From Blastomussa wellsi (taxonomy: Eukaryota; Cnidaria; Anthozoa; Scleractinia; Plerogyridae): a stretch of DNA of 64,000 nucleotides. The position numbers and the translations under genes were made by a program. Under the pieces are notes generated by a model. That model did no database searches. It saw nothing but the letters and a program-made list of their open reading frames with translations, and had not been told where the DNA came from. Of this stretch, positions 23,764 through 35,502 are shown in pieces (positions within the stretch are counted from its first letter, which is position 1; every line of letters begins with the position of its first letter). Location of the stretch: positions 3,363,938 to 3,427,937 of the forward strand of contig OX393567.1 of assembly GCA_947652115.1 (NCBI GenBank). The letters are read 5' to 3'.

Positions 23764-26700
23764 ATGGAAGGAGCTGCTAAATGTATCAAGTTCCTTGTTG
23801 TTTTCTTCAACTTCATTTTCTTTGTAAGTATATCTTTTACTCTTGGCATCTATTAATTTATGTCATATGCTATTCTAATGTAGGGTTTTTAGCCTATAGC
23901 ACTTTGTGGGACTTTCCTAACAGTTTGCAAGTATCCATTCTAACAGGACTGCAACTAATTTTTCTCTGGTAAAAGGACATCTGTCCAACTAAGTCACCAT
24001 TTTGATCAGACAAAATTGCACGGTGTGAAAAAATTGACTGAATATTCTGTCTGGCCACAGTTTGCATTTTGTTAGCCATTGGCAAATTTTTGGTTGGCCT
24101 TTTTTCCAATACCCAACTGTAAATTGCACCCCTGCATTCATTTTTCTGCATCAACAAAGGAATCGTGAGTGTGGTGTCTTATCCATGAACACAGTGCACA
24201 TGAATTTCACTAAATAATTAAACTAGGCAACCAGTTTGAGTAAACCAACTAACAGTTTGAAATAATTCCATTTTGGTGGCAAATAGTAATTGACTTCCCT
24301 AAACAAAGTAGAGCAAACTTAACACAAAAAATACTTTTTTTCAGAACTCACATCTCTTGATCCAGCTAACATATATACTAACAGCTTTCCTGGTACACCA
24401 TGTATTGGATCTATTTTGAGCATTCATGATTCATTTCCTTCTTCAGGTGTTTGGCTGTGTGCTGATTGGTGTTGGGGCATGGGCTCTCTTGGAATTGGGA
24501 GACTATGTCAGCCTGTCATCTGTGCCTTATGCAACAGGACCCAAGGTTATGATTGCTGCTGGAGTCTTTGTGGCATTGATTTCATTCCTTGGATGCTGTG
24601 GAGCATGGAAGGAAAACAGATGCATGCTTGTGATTGTAAGTAATCCTGTACAGCACTCTCAAACTGCAACAACCTGTAAATGACACAGAAGGGTTTTTAA
24701 AATCAGAGAATGAGTACATAATAAAATATGAGTGTGGCTTTTGAATTTAACCCAGTTAGAATACGTTCCTCTCTGTTGTTAACCAGCTGAAGAGGGTAGC
24801 ATGAATAGTGTAGTGGTGAGAGTGCTTGTCTGCCCCCAGTGTGGCTAAGATATAAAAATTTTTGAAATGAGCCACAGCAGTGTTGATGGAAATATGTATT
24901 TAATTTACTGGTTTTTAAATAAGCTCTCAAACCCCTTAATAAGTAGAACAAATTTTCAATTTTAAGAACAAAAAAAACTTAACAACATGAACTTAACCAG
25001 AATGCAACAAACCAGAAGCTCAGAGTTCATCTTCGCTGCCATCGTTAAAAATTTCAACGTATTGTTCACAGTGGCGAGGCTTCCTGCACTTAATTTGTAG
25101 GTAGTACAGGGTTCTGCAAGACTATCTAATATTGAGAAAACAAGTAAAACTAGAGGGGGGCTTATCTCAGGGGGGGGAGGGGTTATAACCAGACGTATTT
25201 TTTGTTTTTAAGTAGATGGGTTGATAACCGGGGGGGTGGGGAGGGGGTTATAAGTGGGGTGGAGGCTTGAAACTGGAATTTTATGGTAATCAAGAGCACT
25301 GAAAGATGTACCCATAATCAGCCTTGGACGCGTGCTCCAATCTGAAGGTTCCTGTTACGTGAACGGCATTAGAGCATAGACCTGGCAGTGTTCTAGATAG
25401 TAGATCGGACTCAAGAAAAACGCTTGGAAAAGGACAAGGGCAGCTGTTGTAGGTTAAATTGGTTTTAGCTTAAATCTGTTTGCAACCCAGTTTAATCTGT
25501 TCCAACCTGAAGGTAACAATTTACTGGGTTTCTCTATTAATAATGAATTCAAGTAGACTGGAAACCGATTTAACCTGAAAACCTGCAATTTAACCTGCAA
25601 CACAGCTACTGTACCTGATCTTACAACAAAGTCAAACAACTTTTTATTATTTTATATGTATTTCAACTGGCCATTCATGTACAGAAGTATACCCCTCCTG
25701 AACATTGAATTGTGGTGGTTTATACTTTGTTACATGAAAAATTGCTGTTTCAAGTGGTAGTACTGAAAAGTAGTCAGAGATTTGATTAATAAATTTTAAT
25801 AAACGCACAAGACCTGCTCTGCCGAGACCCTACAGTGAAGGGGTGCGATTTCAGACAAAAAAAATTTATAGTCAAAAATACTCAGCCTAGTATTGAAAAA
25901 TAGCTTTGAATGGACGGCATTATTCATTTCAAACTTTCAAATTGAATTTGATTGTTGAGATCATCCAACCATAGCCCAAGTGCAACCTCAATTGAAACAT
26001 CGATTGTTGGATTGATTGGTTTACTCTTCCTGTGTTCATGTGCAAAGTTTGGCACCATTTTGAGCCTCCCTGTCTTCCTTCACTCTGTTCTTCTTTTCAT
26101 TCTGTCAGTCGTTTCGGTGTGGTTTTTATCAAGTGTTTTGACAAATAGGAGCTAGCTCTTCATAAAAACGATGACAACTTTCTGGAACGGACATGTTGAG
26201 ATTTCCAGAAGGAAATCATCTCAGAAATTGGTGAACTGCTTGTTTGGGGAAATCCGCTCTCGAGCAATCAAGAATTGATTTATACCTGGAGGAATTGTGC
26301 TGGGGAAAATCAGGGGGGTGACTACCTGACAGATATCCGGATTTTTAGAGTTGAAATTCATGCTCTTTCACTCACGATTGAAGATTCATCTGGTTCTGCA
26401 GATGGCAACCTCAAGCTCCAAGCACCAAACTTCGCACATGGACACAGAGTAATGAACGGCCAGTGTACATGAAAGTTAGTGTCGGTAGCCCAGGGCTAGT
26501 GGATCTTGCCATCGGGCTAGTGGATTTTGTCCTTCACTTGCCTGATGGGCAAGTGAAAGTTTTCACAATTTAGTTCATTCATTCATTCATCACACTTCTG
26601 AGAATTTTTTTGGGCTGGTGGAAATGACCCCTGGGCTAGTATATCTTGGCTATAGCTTGCCTGAAGGGCAAGCTGGAAAATTGAAAGTTGAACTTCTTTG

Positions 26701-29700
26701 TACCCTGAAAGCAATCAGCAATCAGTGTTTCGAATGAGGTCACACTCTGGCTATGGTTGGATGATCGCAATATTCAAATCAAATTTGAAAGTTTGAAACA
26801 AATAATGCAGTCTGTTCGCCTTTAATCAAACCTATTCTTGAATTATAGGTGTCACTTGCTGAGCATATTGGCTGTCAATGTCCGAAAATAAAACTGTCCA
26901 ACTGCATACTTTCATGGGCGATGCCATCAAATGTATTGACAGCCAATATACATCATAGAGCTAGAACTTGGATTAGGCTCTGCTCGTTCTGTTTATACTG
27001 ATTTTCTTATTATGAAAAACATAATGCAAGTTAAGAGATACAATGCGTCCTCTATCAAGGAGCCACCTGTTAAGCGGCCACCCTCCATGAGTGAAGTGTG
27101 GGATTGCAGAAAAATTAATTCAGTCATGAAAGAACAAGGAATGAGATCAAATGTGTTTAATTGTTATTAATGAGATGCAAATAGGAATTGAAGACAGTTT
27201 TCTGCAATCTCTCACCTTGGTGCCCTCCATAAACGGCCACTTTCTAAAGTCCCGAATTATTTGTCACTAAAATATTTTACTTTTATTAAGCGGCCAACCT
27301 CTATTAAGCGGCCACTAAGCGGCCCGAGGGTGGCTGCGTAAATAGTGGATCGCACTGTATGATCCATTTTGCAGTACTAACATTTTCAGATGTTTTTCAG
27401 TCTAATTTGTGTTTCATAGGCTCAAATTTACTTGAGATATGCTTCAGCAAAGTGTCCAAATTTTTGTCCGAAACGAGATAAAAAGTGTCCTAAAATTAAA
27501 TGTCCGAAATTTAAATGTTCGAAATTTTGTGCATGTAATGTAGCTGTCTTGAAAGATAACTGTGTTATTGGAAAATCGTGAACTTCACTCAATAAAAGAA
27601 AATGATGGGAAAAAATGACCACCGCCACAATACCTTTCAACATTGTCATATGTCACATCTGAAGGACAACCTTTCTCAAGAGTCTGCACTTTCTGCTAGC
27701 AGACTTTTCTAGCCTAACAAATGGAATTGATCAAAATAAAAAGTTGCATTTTATTCCTTTACAGTTCTTCATTTGCCTTTTTGTGATTCTTGGACTGGAG
27801 ATTGCAGCTGGTGCTTTGGGATATGTAAATCGTAACAAGGTTTGTTGATCAAGTTCACCTTAAAACTCCAAGCCAATTGAACTATGGGTGGTGTAAAGAT
27901 AGAGAAAACACTGAGGAAACCAGTGTGCAGAAGTATTAATGGCAGAGCTCCAGTGTGTGAAGCGAACCAGCCAGCAGAGCACCATGCTAAGAAATTTTGG
28001 AAAACCATAAAGCCGAGAAAATTTGGTAGTAATGTGACTGTAAGAGTGTCAGTCCATATTGACGCTTGAGGAGGGAGAGGGGGGACCCTATACTACAGAT
28101 TGAAATAATTCTTGCTTAATGTTAAGGTTAATGTCAGCTTTTGCTGGCTCGGTTGTAGAGCTTGTCAAGGTAATATGGTTTTAGAAAGTTGACTGGTTAA
28201 TGTTTCCATTGGATTGCAGGCTCAAGTATTTCACAAATTATTAAAGGAGCTATGTCACGATATTTTCAGTTAATATTTCCAACGAACCAAATTTTATCTT
28301 TACAACGTCGGAAACATAAAACTAATTGTTTACTAAGGAAGAAAATCACCAAGACGGATTACAAATGCTGATTTTGAAAAACATTAGGTTAAATTTAGAA
28401 CAAGCAAAAATGTGGAGCTCCACATTTAGGCTTGGCTAAAATCTAGTCATTATATAAACAGAAGTGGAATACCAGGTGAGCTTCCGCTCGACAGCATGAT
28501 ATCCTCACACGTGAAGTTGTTATCTTCACATGTGAAGGTATCACCATTTCTATGGTTATGTAATAAATGGTGTCTTTTTCAGCAAAAGTGAAAAGGTTTG
28601 GAATTCCATTGGTCTTTGATATATAATAAATAGAATATTACATGGTCGCTTGGAGATACGAAATTTCTCTTCTCGTGTTGAAACATATTTCACTTGTTCG
28701 CTGCACTCACTAACTAGTCTTGTGAAATATCTTCCAATGCTCAAAGAGAAATTTCATATCTCCACGTGGCCATAAAATATCCTATTTATTATATAGACGT
28801 GAATGTTTTCATATCACTGTTGTTCTTATACTGTTGTGCTGCATGTGGTACACACTCAGTCGCAAATAATAATGTTGATTGCAACATTAATTTTACAATT
28901 TCTGTGTTAAAGGAAAGGTTATTATTTCCAGTGATCAATACATGACTTTTATTATCATGTTTTGTTCTTGTTGAGGTGGAAGACACACTTGAAAAAGATG
29001 CTGTCATTGAACTTGAGTCACATTATGGAGAAGAAGGCAGTGCTGGGGTTACCGATGGGTTTGATAGCCTGCAGCAAAAGGTAAACAAAGACTGTACGTG
29101 ACTGAATTTCTGCCAACTCGTGATAGGGGACAGATCGTGTATTGCAGACAATAATTCTTTCTAGGCTTGGTGGTCCTGTCCTGGGCACTGCATTGTTAAG
29201 TTAGGCAAGACACTTTACTCTCAGTGTATAAATGGGACGAGTGGTGGCCCCAACTGGATTCTGGATTGGACGGTCTGGGTTCGAGCCTCGGCCGGGACAC
29301 TGTGTTTTGTTCTTGGGCAAGACACTTTACTCTTACAGTGCCTCTCTTCGCCCAGGTGTATAAATGGGCACTGGCAAAATAATGCTGGGGGCTAATAACC
29401 CTGCGATAGACTAGCCTCCCTCCAGGGGGGAGTAGAAATATGCCTCGTCTCTTAATGCTATGGAAACTGGGATAAGCGCCGGCAGTATGCGCTGCTTGGT
29501 GCGAGGCGTACCAGTGAATTTAATACTGGGACTAGCATCCCATCCAGAGTTCTTTTACGTTCGTTCCACACCGTTAGCGTAAAAGTTGTAAGGCATACAA
29601 CATGCTATGACGGTTTTCCTTACATGGCGGATGTACTCTGTTTGAACACTTCACCTTCTTAAGTCGAGAAAACAAACAAATTTTTCAAAGAAAGTCAAGG

Positions 29701-32700
29701 AGGCATCTAAAACAGCCTGCCTCTGCGGATTGCAATGATACAGTCGGTTCCAAGCTTTCCTTGCCACTTCTTTGCAAGTGCGTATATCTCATTTTAGCTT
29801 CACACTCGATAGATAAAGGAAAAAGAGGGACTACTTGTAGGCTACTTTGCACAAGGAAAACATCTACCATTCATAAAAGTCACAAAATCGCAAAAATTAA
29901 CTGACTAATCCCCATTTTTGCTGTTTACTTACTTAGGCCTTTCAACTGAAAGCAAATTTTTTTTTCGGCATTACGATCAGGGAAATGCCAATATTTATTT
30001 GGACCGAAAATTTTTGGGGGGGTTATAGGCACTTTGAGAGTAACTTTTTATTTCTTGAGTATTTTATGGTTTATAATTTTGTGAAGCACCTCAAGCAAAT
30101 AGTGGATGTGTGCGTAAGGCCATTTACTGTACTAACATGTTTGTCACCACTCCTACAAGTTGTACAGGCCATACCACTTGTACACACTTCCCAAGTTTCA
30201 CTAGTGCTTCACCAACTGTACGACCTGCAAACAAACCACTGTGCTGCCACGCATAGAAGTTGTTGGGTCATACCACTTGTACACACTTCCCAAGTTTCAC
30301 TAGTGCTTCACCAACTGTACGACCTGCAAACAAACCACTGTGCTGCCACGCATAGAAGTTGTTGGGTCATACCACTTGTACACACTTCCCAAGTTTCACT
30401 AGTGCTTCACCAACTGTACGACCTGCAAACCACTGTGCTGCCACGCATACAAGTTGTACAGGCCATACCACTTGTACACACTTCCCAAGTTTCACTAGTG
30501 CTTCACCAACTGTACGACCTGCAAACCACTGTGCTGCCACGCATACAAGTTGTACAGGCCATACCACTTGTACACACTTCCCAAGTTTCACTAGTGCTTC
30601 ACCAACTGTACGACCTGCAAACCACTGTGCTGCCACGCATACAAGTTGTTGGGTCATACCACTTGTTTAGACATCCTATTAAACTGAATTTCCACTTGTC
30701 TAATGATGGCACCTCACCAACTGTGACCCATCAACCATTGTTTTCATACTCAGCCTGTTGTATGAGGTAGTGCTCTATGCTTCTACTTAATCAAAGCTTC
30801 TACTTAAAATCTCTTAAAAGTTGAAATTCTTTAGGGGTTAATCACTTTTTTAATAAAAAAACAACCGATGCACGTTCCTATCGTTTTTCAGGAGAAATGC
30901 TGTGGCGTGAACAACTACACTGACTGGTTTACGTCAAAATTCACTGGAGGCAAACACTACGTCCCAGACAGTTGCTGCAAAACAGAGAAAAAGGATTGTG
31001 GCAAAGACCTTAGTGGAATATACACAGAAGTAGGCTTTGATATTTAATTCATCAAGTTTGACAGTTTGTGGTTATTTTTACTGACATTTGCTTTAATCCT
31101 TGAAGCATATAGTTTTATTTTCAAAAATTTAATGGCTTTATCTGGTTTCCTGTCATTGCAATTATATTTTCCTAGCAGACATTCGTCAAAGTGGGGTGGC
31201 AAATTTTGAAAATATTTTCATAACTCGTGAATGCAGCATGATCATGTCACATCAAGAGTGTTGTCAGTTTTTGCGACATAACTGGAAACATTTCAGGCAT
31301 TGTCACTTACCTTAACTACAGTACTGCATGCTCTACCCATTGTCAAAACAAAATACTTTTTTAGTAGGTAGTTTTTGATTAACCCATTGGCAGCTGTGCT
31401 GGCCATAATCGGCCACGTAAAAACCACCCCCAAAATGCCTGTGCTGGTGTCACAGTGATATGTGTATCCCCGCATGCATATCACTGGTGATACGTGTATC
31501 CCCTCCAATATGGCAGCCAGTGATATGTATATCCCCACCCCTGTCCCCTCCAAAATATGAATAATTATGAGTAACATTGAGGACAGAAATCGGAGAACAC
31601 CTGTAGATGATTTTTCAAGGTAGGGACACTAGAAACCATTTTATTTTTTATTACTAACAACTGGTCCTAGAAAGAAGATTTTCGCCTTGACTTGTGCATT
31701 AAAAATGTACAAGAAGATCATGGCGCGACGCGGAATGTGTTTACAAACTTCCAAGGCCAACTTTTTCATTCTGAACATGGAAAATTATTTCTTTGGCACT
31801 TGAAATGAAAAGAAGAGACACCAATTAATTTTTAAGTGGTTCTAAAATAGAAAAATATGGAGTACAGAGTGCTAAAAGCTTGCTTATGAAGGATCCAAAG
31901 CAGGCGGTTTTTGTGGGGGGAATTCAGCGATCACGAAAGACCAGCCGCCATTTTGAGCAGGCGAACACTGGGGAGAGGAAAAAAGAGGGGGAGAGGGGAT
32001 AGGGTGGAGGTTGCAAATTCGGTCTTTCGTAATCGCTGTTTTCAAAGCATTCCCCCCATAAAACTGCCTGCTTTGCTATGGCCGTGAAGACATGAAGAGA
32101 TGTCATGGCGCTTAGAAATGTGTTTTGAATTCAAATCATGGACCTGCACACAAAGTTTATGAGGCTTTTGAAAACAGAATGGTAATGTACAATATTCCTT
32201 TGAATTTGCATGGAAGTTTTAGAAGGATCAGTAAAGCCATTGAGTTATAAATTGACTGCAATTCAAAAGCTGTCCACTAACAGTAGAACTTTCCGCTTTC
32301 AGCGCAAGGTGAATAAACAAATTTCGCATGCAGAATTGCACAGCTTCAAAATTTTTGTGATATTTTGATGATTTTGAGTACATTTCTCGACTTCTTCATA
32401 AGTGAACTTTATTTGAATCGGTGTTTATTTCATGTTTCTTTCATATTTCAATCTTAAGTTTGGAATTTTGGGCTTTTTGGAGTGAACAGATTTGGCACAT
32501 TTACACGCATGCAGGGTTTTCGTTTGAGGCCAGAGGCCGGACGTTTCGTCCGGTTGTTTCCCATTCCACGTCTGGTACTTTGATACCAATATTTGGGCAG
32601 CCACAAGAACTAAAACGTCTCGCGGCTGCCCTTTGCTAATAAGGTCACTATTTAGAAGGTATTTGGGGGTGGGTGCGCGCTTGAAACCTTCAAGCGTCGA

Positions 32701-33207
32701 TGGGTTAACTTTTTTGACATCTTTCTACCATCTCTTTGATAACGTGATGGCTACTGTTTCAAAAAGTGATAAAGGCAAAGACTGCAAACGTGGAACTCTG
32801 CCAGATCACAGTTCTTAAACTTAACAAAGGTATCGAAAGTTGTAACAAACTTTAATCTCCCCAATTATTCTAAGCAACATATGGCAGTCTGCGGCCTTTC
32901 CCTTCATCAAGGAAGCACGGAAAGCCGCAAAACTCTAGAACAAAATTTTATTTTTCAAATTGGCACTCTTAATCCTCGTGGTATCAACGAACGCCTTTCA
33001 TTCAACTAATTTATTCTTTTTCATGTTACCAGGCACCAACCAATAGCGTAGCTCCATCTTTCTGTATATAAACCACACGCGACCCACAATTCCTCGATTC
33101 ACTCCGACGAAGGGCTAACGCTCGAAACGTCAGCTTTTGAATCTCTTTACGGTGGCCAATTCACATTTTCAACCCAGTTGATAAAACCAAATTATTTTGT
33201 TATACTG

Positions 33208-33250
<43 letters not shown>

Positions 33251-34953
33251 CTATCCCTAAAACATTGTCTAGTGGCAGTAGTATAGTGCACAGCACTGAA
33301 AATAATATGTTATGGTGTTTGTAATTTTCAGGGCTGCAAAGAAAGCCTGGAAAAACTTCTCAAGGACAAGCTGTACTATGTCGGTGCCATTGGTATCACT
33401 ATTATTGTCATCCAGGTTAGATCAAAATTTGTTTTCTCCTTGCAACATCATTATAGCATACAGTTTACTGAACACGACAGTAGACAGGTGACGGGAATAA
33501 AGAAAGCCATCACTGTCATTCTTGATGTACCGCTTAATTGCCAGAACAAAACATGGTTCGCTAAATCTTGTAGAAGTCTTGAATTTTGGCTTCCATCTTG
33601 AATTTTCCAAATACCTTGAAAAGTCCTTGAATTTATTTGAACGAGTATTGAGAAGTCCTTGAAATTTGATGCAGTATTCCTACTGTTTTCAGTAAAAAAT
33701 GGACAATTTACGCTTGTCGTTTAGTCTAATGCTCTGAAAAGGCTGCTCAGATATTAAACTATTACCTCCAACAAAAAGACTATGAAAAACAACTACACCT
33801 AACTGCAAAGTTAGGTTGCTTTGAAAGACTGCTAAGGCTAACGCATGACTGTTGGACCAAAATTAATAGTGAATATTGTCTGTAATGCCAGCATCCAAAA
33901 ATGATGTCTTATGTGGATGACTTGTCTTGACTATCGGAGCAATGAGATCAAGTGCTTGAAAACAGATTTTGTGTGTTTGAACAGTGATTGACTGTTTTTT
34001 GGCCCAAAGCTGCCCAAATCGTGTGTAAGTTGGGAGCATCATCACGGTGACCTTGAGATGCAGTACATTTTCAAAAATAAGCACTGGGCTTATGGAGGCA
34101 GGGTAGCCAGATGCTTGGTATACTGGATTCCAAATCAAATGGCCTGGGTTTGAACCTCGCCCGGGCACTTTCTTGTGTTCTTTGGCAAAACACTTTACTC
34201 TCATATTCCCTCACTTCACCCAGGTGTAAAAATAGTTAATGGTGAATTTAATGCTGGAGGGTAACCCTCAGATAAACTAGCGTCCCATCCAAGGGGCGGG
34301 AGTAGAAATTCTCCTAGTTGCTTCATGGGCCACTAGGCTTGTAAGCAGACTTTACCAATTGACTTTATATTTGCTTATTGTCCATTAAAGTGGGTTATTT
34401 TCGGGGACGGGTTATTTTTGACTGGAAAATTGCATTTGTTTGCACGTCAAAAATCTTTGGGTTTCTCTTTGGGCAGGATACTGCATAGATCTATACATAT
34501 TCCAGGAGAAAATGATGCTATCTTTTACCTACTAGAAGATGGGTATCCATGTTCTGTAAGAAAATGTAATGCCCGCTTGAGGTCTAGAAAAGCTGCTAGT
34601 GGATGCCCGAGCTGTTAGGCGAGGGCATTCAGTTGCTTCTGTAGACATCAAAAGGGAATTATTTTCTTATAGGACATTGGGAAACTCATCTTCTAGTTGG
34701 TTTAGAAAAAAGCCATTTGCAACGCAACATATTTACTACGTCCAGGGTACCGGGCTTCTATAGTGTTTGCCCATGTTCTATTAAAAATAAAGCCCGCTAA
34801 GATTCCATGGCGAGCATACAGGGCTATATTCTAAATTGAAGTAGAGAGTTTCACAATGTCCTTAACTTTACTGTTTTTTCTCGTCAGCTTCTGGGAATGA
34901 TATTTGCCGTGGTCTTGATTTGCAAAATTGGAAGCGAAGGAACGTATGCTTAA
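23764..34953 (+). CDS. Tetraspanin B (complete, 7 coding exons)
   Basis: Coding exons are 23764-23823, 24447-24635, 27765-27839, 28976-29080, 30892-31029, 33332-33415 and 34888-34953, all phase 0 with AG/GT borders, giving 238 aa. The usual tetraspanin plan is complete: a short N-terminus with a juxtamembrane Cys (MEGAAKCIKF); TM1 (FLVVFFNFIFFVFGCVLIGV); the small loop; TM2 with FLGCCGAWKENRCML; TM3 (FFICLFVILGLEIAAGALGY); a large loop with KCCGVNNYTDW, SCC, DC and GC, six cysteines in all; and TM4 (YYVGAIGITIIVIQ joined to LLGMIFAVVLIC). The tail ends GSEGTYA. The ATG is preceded by AAAC and by an acceptor at 23749. Such proteins scaffold receptors and integrins in plasma or endosomal membranes. 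CD9/CD63/CD151-type affinity cannot be resolved by eye. Confidence 0.95.
25147..25262 (+). repeat. G-run cluster with G-quadruplex potential
   Basis: Several runs of five to eight G (around 25154, 25171 and 25230-25248) alternate with GGTTATAA copies. The plus strand is the sense strand of tetraspanin B intron 2. Confidence 0.55.
25917..26808. mobile_element. Non-autonomous DNA element, about 0.9 kb, with about 60 bp terminal inverted repeats
   Basis: The left end GCATTATTCATTTCAAACTT continues to CATCCAACCATAGCC and is mirrored at the right by GGCTATGGTTGGATG through AAGTTTGAAACAAATAATGC. Internal short frames show no transposase motif that I recognise. Two internal blocks with GGGCTAGT and CTTGCCTGA.GGGCAAG resemble each other. 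It lies in tetraspanin B intron 2. Confidence 0.65.
27045..27360. repeat. Repeat with TTAAGCGGCCA motifs
   Basis: Multiple copies of (T/A)TTAAGCGGCCA(C/A)C(C/T) occur at about 27069, 27287 and 27303, and the repeat ends near GGATCGCACTGTA. Probably a piece of a DNA transposon family; the termini are not resolved. Confidence 0.45.
28445..28800. mobile_element. MITE-like element with ATATAATAAATAGAATATT hairpin
   Basis: From about 28615 the stretch GATATATAATAAATAGAATA through GAAATTTCTCTT is mirrored at about 28745-28799 by AAGAGAAATTTCATATCTCC through TATTTATTATATAGAC. The left part contains CACACGTGAAG and TTCACATGTGAAG motifs, a combination I recall from many cnidarian genomes. It lies in tetraspanin B intron 3. 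Confidence 0.6.
29165..29500 (+). mobile_element. Compound tRNA-derived SINE
   Basis: GGTTCGAGCCTCGGC (box-B head) is followed by GGGCAAGACACTTTACTCTT, GGTGTATAAATGGG and an ACCCTGCGATAGACTAG stretch. A shortened second copy of the GGCAAGACACTTTACTCTC / GTGTATAAATGGGA body lies directly upstream, so two copies are nested or dimerised. It lies in tetraspanin B intron 4. Confidence 0.65.
30160..30670 (+). repeat. Minisatellite, 5 units of 95-99 bp
   Basis: Unit starts (ATACCACTTGTACAC) fall at 30171, 30270, 30369, 30465 and 30561, with a partial sixth at 30656. Two units have CAAACAAACCAC where the later ones have CAAACCAC, and the linker alternates between TTGTTGGGTC and TTGTACAGGCC. The 261-codon open frame across it exists because the unit lacks stops, not because it codes. 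It lies in tetraspanin B intron 4. Confidence 0.9.
31450..31545 (+). repeat. Short imperfect tandem repeat (GTGATATGTGTATCCCC)
   Basis: Three imperfect copies spaced about 30 bp apart, with single-base differences. It lies in tetraspanin B intron 5. Confidence 0.6.
31896..32075. mobile_element. Short foldback element
   Basis: CAAAGCAGGCGGTTTTTGTG through GCGATCACGAAAGACC is mirrored by GGTCTTTCGTAATCGC through AAAACTGCCTGCTTTG. The interior is G-rich/purine-rich. It lies in tetraspanin B intron 5. Confidence 0.6.
32975..33260. mobile_element. Dispersed repeat, GGGCTAACGCTCGAAACGTC family, third copy
   Basis: GGTATCAACGAACGCCTTTC, TTACCAGGCACCAACCAATA, GGGCTAACGCTCGAAACGTC, CAACCCAGTTGATAAAACC and TTTCTTTAGAAACTTACCCC occur in this order. 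This is the inverse of 18595-18910, so both are full-length copies. It lies just left of tetraspanin B exon 6. Confidence 0.65.
34095..34356 (+). mobile_element. tRNA-derived SINE
   Basis: The head carries GGGTTTGAACCTCGCCCGGG (box-B region). The body has CAAAACACTTTACTCTC, CACCCAGGTGTAAAAAT and GGGTAACCCTCAGATAAACT, ending at GCAGACTTTACC. Same family as 17135-17430, inserted in the opposite orientation, in tetraspanin B intron 6. Confidence 0.65.
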
Positions 34954-35045
34954 ACACTTTACACAGAAGTAAGAAAATCACTCTAACAGTTGCTTATGTA
35001 CCCTAATTTTAGTTTCTAACAGTTGTAAATAGATCTTTCATTTTG

Positions 35046-35283
35046 AAAGTGAGAAATGATCATCACAGTGAATACCTGAGCTTCAATGGGATTCGAACCT
35101 GTGACCTCCGTGAAACCAGTGAGATGCTCTACCAACTGAGCTTTGAAGCCACACATTGGGAGCGAGGTCAATTTATTGAGTTCATATTTTTCTGTGAGTC
35201 TGTGAAGCCCTGAATTTTTTTAGGCTTCTTTATTCCAATTGCTTTAATTGTAAATTAACTGCAATGATCATTTCTCATTTAAA
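35046..35283 (-). mobile_element. tRNA-derived repeat between the two last exons of tetraspanin B
   Basis: On the minus strand GCTTCAAAGCTCAGTTGGTA, AGAGCATCTCACTGG and CACAGGTTCGAATCCC give recognisable box A and box B regions. The outer flanks GAGAAATGATCATC and ATGATCATTTCTC are inverted copies. I recall this GAAGCCCTGAA/TTCGAATCCC combination as very common in stony coral genomes. It is not a functional tRNA: the acceptor stem cannot be drawn. Confidence 0.6.
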
Positions 35284-35347
35284 TCTACATCCGCAGTTCC
35301 TATATAATTATGAATTATTTCATATGCTTTAAGTCATCTTTAATTTT

Positions 35348-35353
35348 AATAAA
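35348..35353 (+). promoter_or_regulatory. Candidate polyadenylation signal between the alternative last exons
   Basis: AATAAA lies 394 bp after the stop of the first terminal exon and 84 bp before the second terminal exon. That placement would let transcripts end before reaching the second one. Confidence 0.35.
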
Positions 35354-35436
35354 TATTTAACGTTGTAAATAGATTCTTAATCTTATTTTAATTATCATGG
35401 AAGGTAAAAAATGTCTGTTTTTTTTTCTCTCTTCAG

Positions 35437-35502
35437 CTCCTGGGGATGTTATTCACATTGGCCTTGTTTTTCCAAATTGGCGAAGAACAAAGCTGTGCTT
35501 AA
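35437..35502 (+). CDS. Alternative (duplicated) terminal exon of tetraspanin B
   Basis: After a strong acceptor (TTTTTTTCTCTCTTCAG) the frame reads LLGMLFTLALFFQIG and ends GEEQSCA before TAA. It has exactly the same length (66 nt), phase and LLGM start as the terminal exon at 34888-34953, whose tail ends GSEGTYA. Spliced to exon 6 (33415) it completes TM4 equally well and changes the cytoplasmic tail. It is best read as a tandem exon duplication giving two mutually exclusive C-termini. A decayed relic is the alternative, but frame and splice site are intact. Confidence 0.75.
   Translation, partial: LLGMLFTLALFFQIGEEQSCA

Noticed and set aside
24229..24445. Extra tetraspanin exon upstream of 24447
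   Set aside because: Exon 1 and exon 2 already join in frame across TM1, and no membrane-segment-like frame with splice sites is seen in between.
29985..30770. 261-codon open frame
   Set aside because: It is produced by a 95-99 bp minisatellite whose unit lacks stops. Other frames are open too, and it lies inside a tetraspanin intron.
35083..35156. Functional tRNA gene
   Set aside because: Box A and box B are recognisable but the acceptor stem does not pair; it is part of a longer dispersed repeat.
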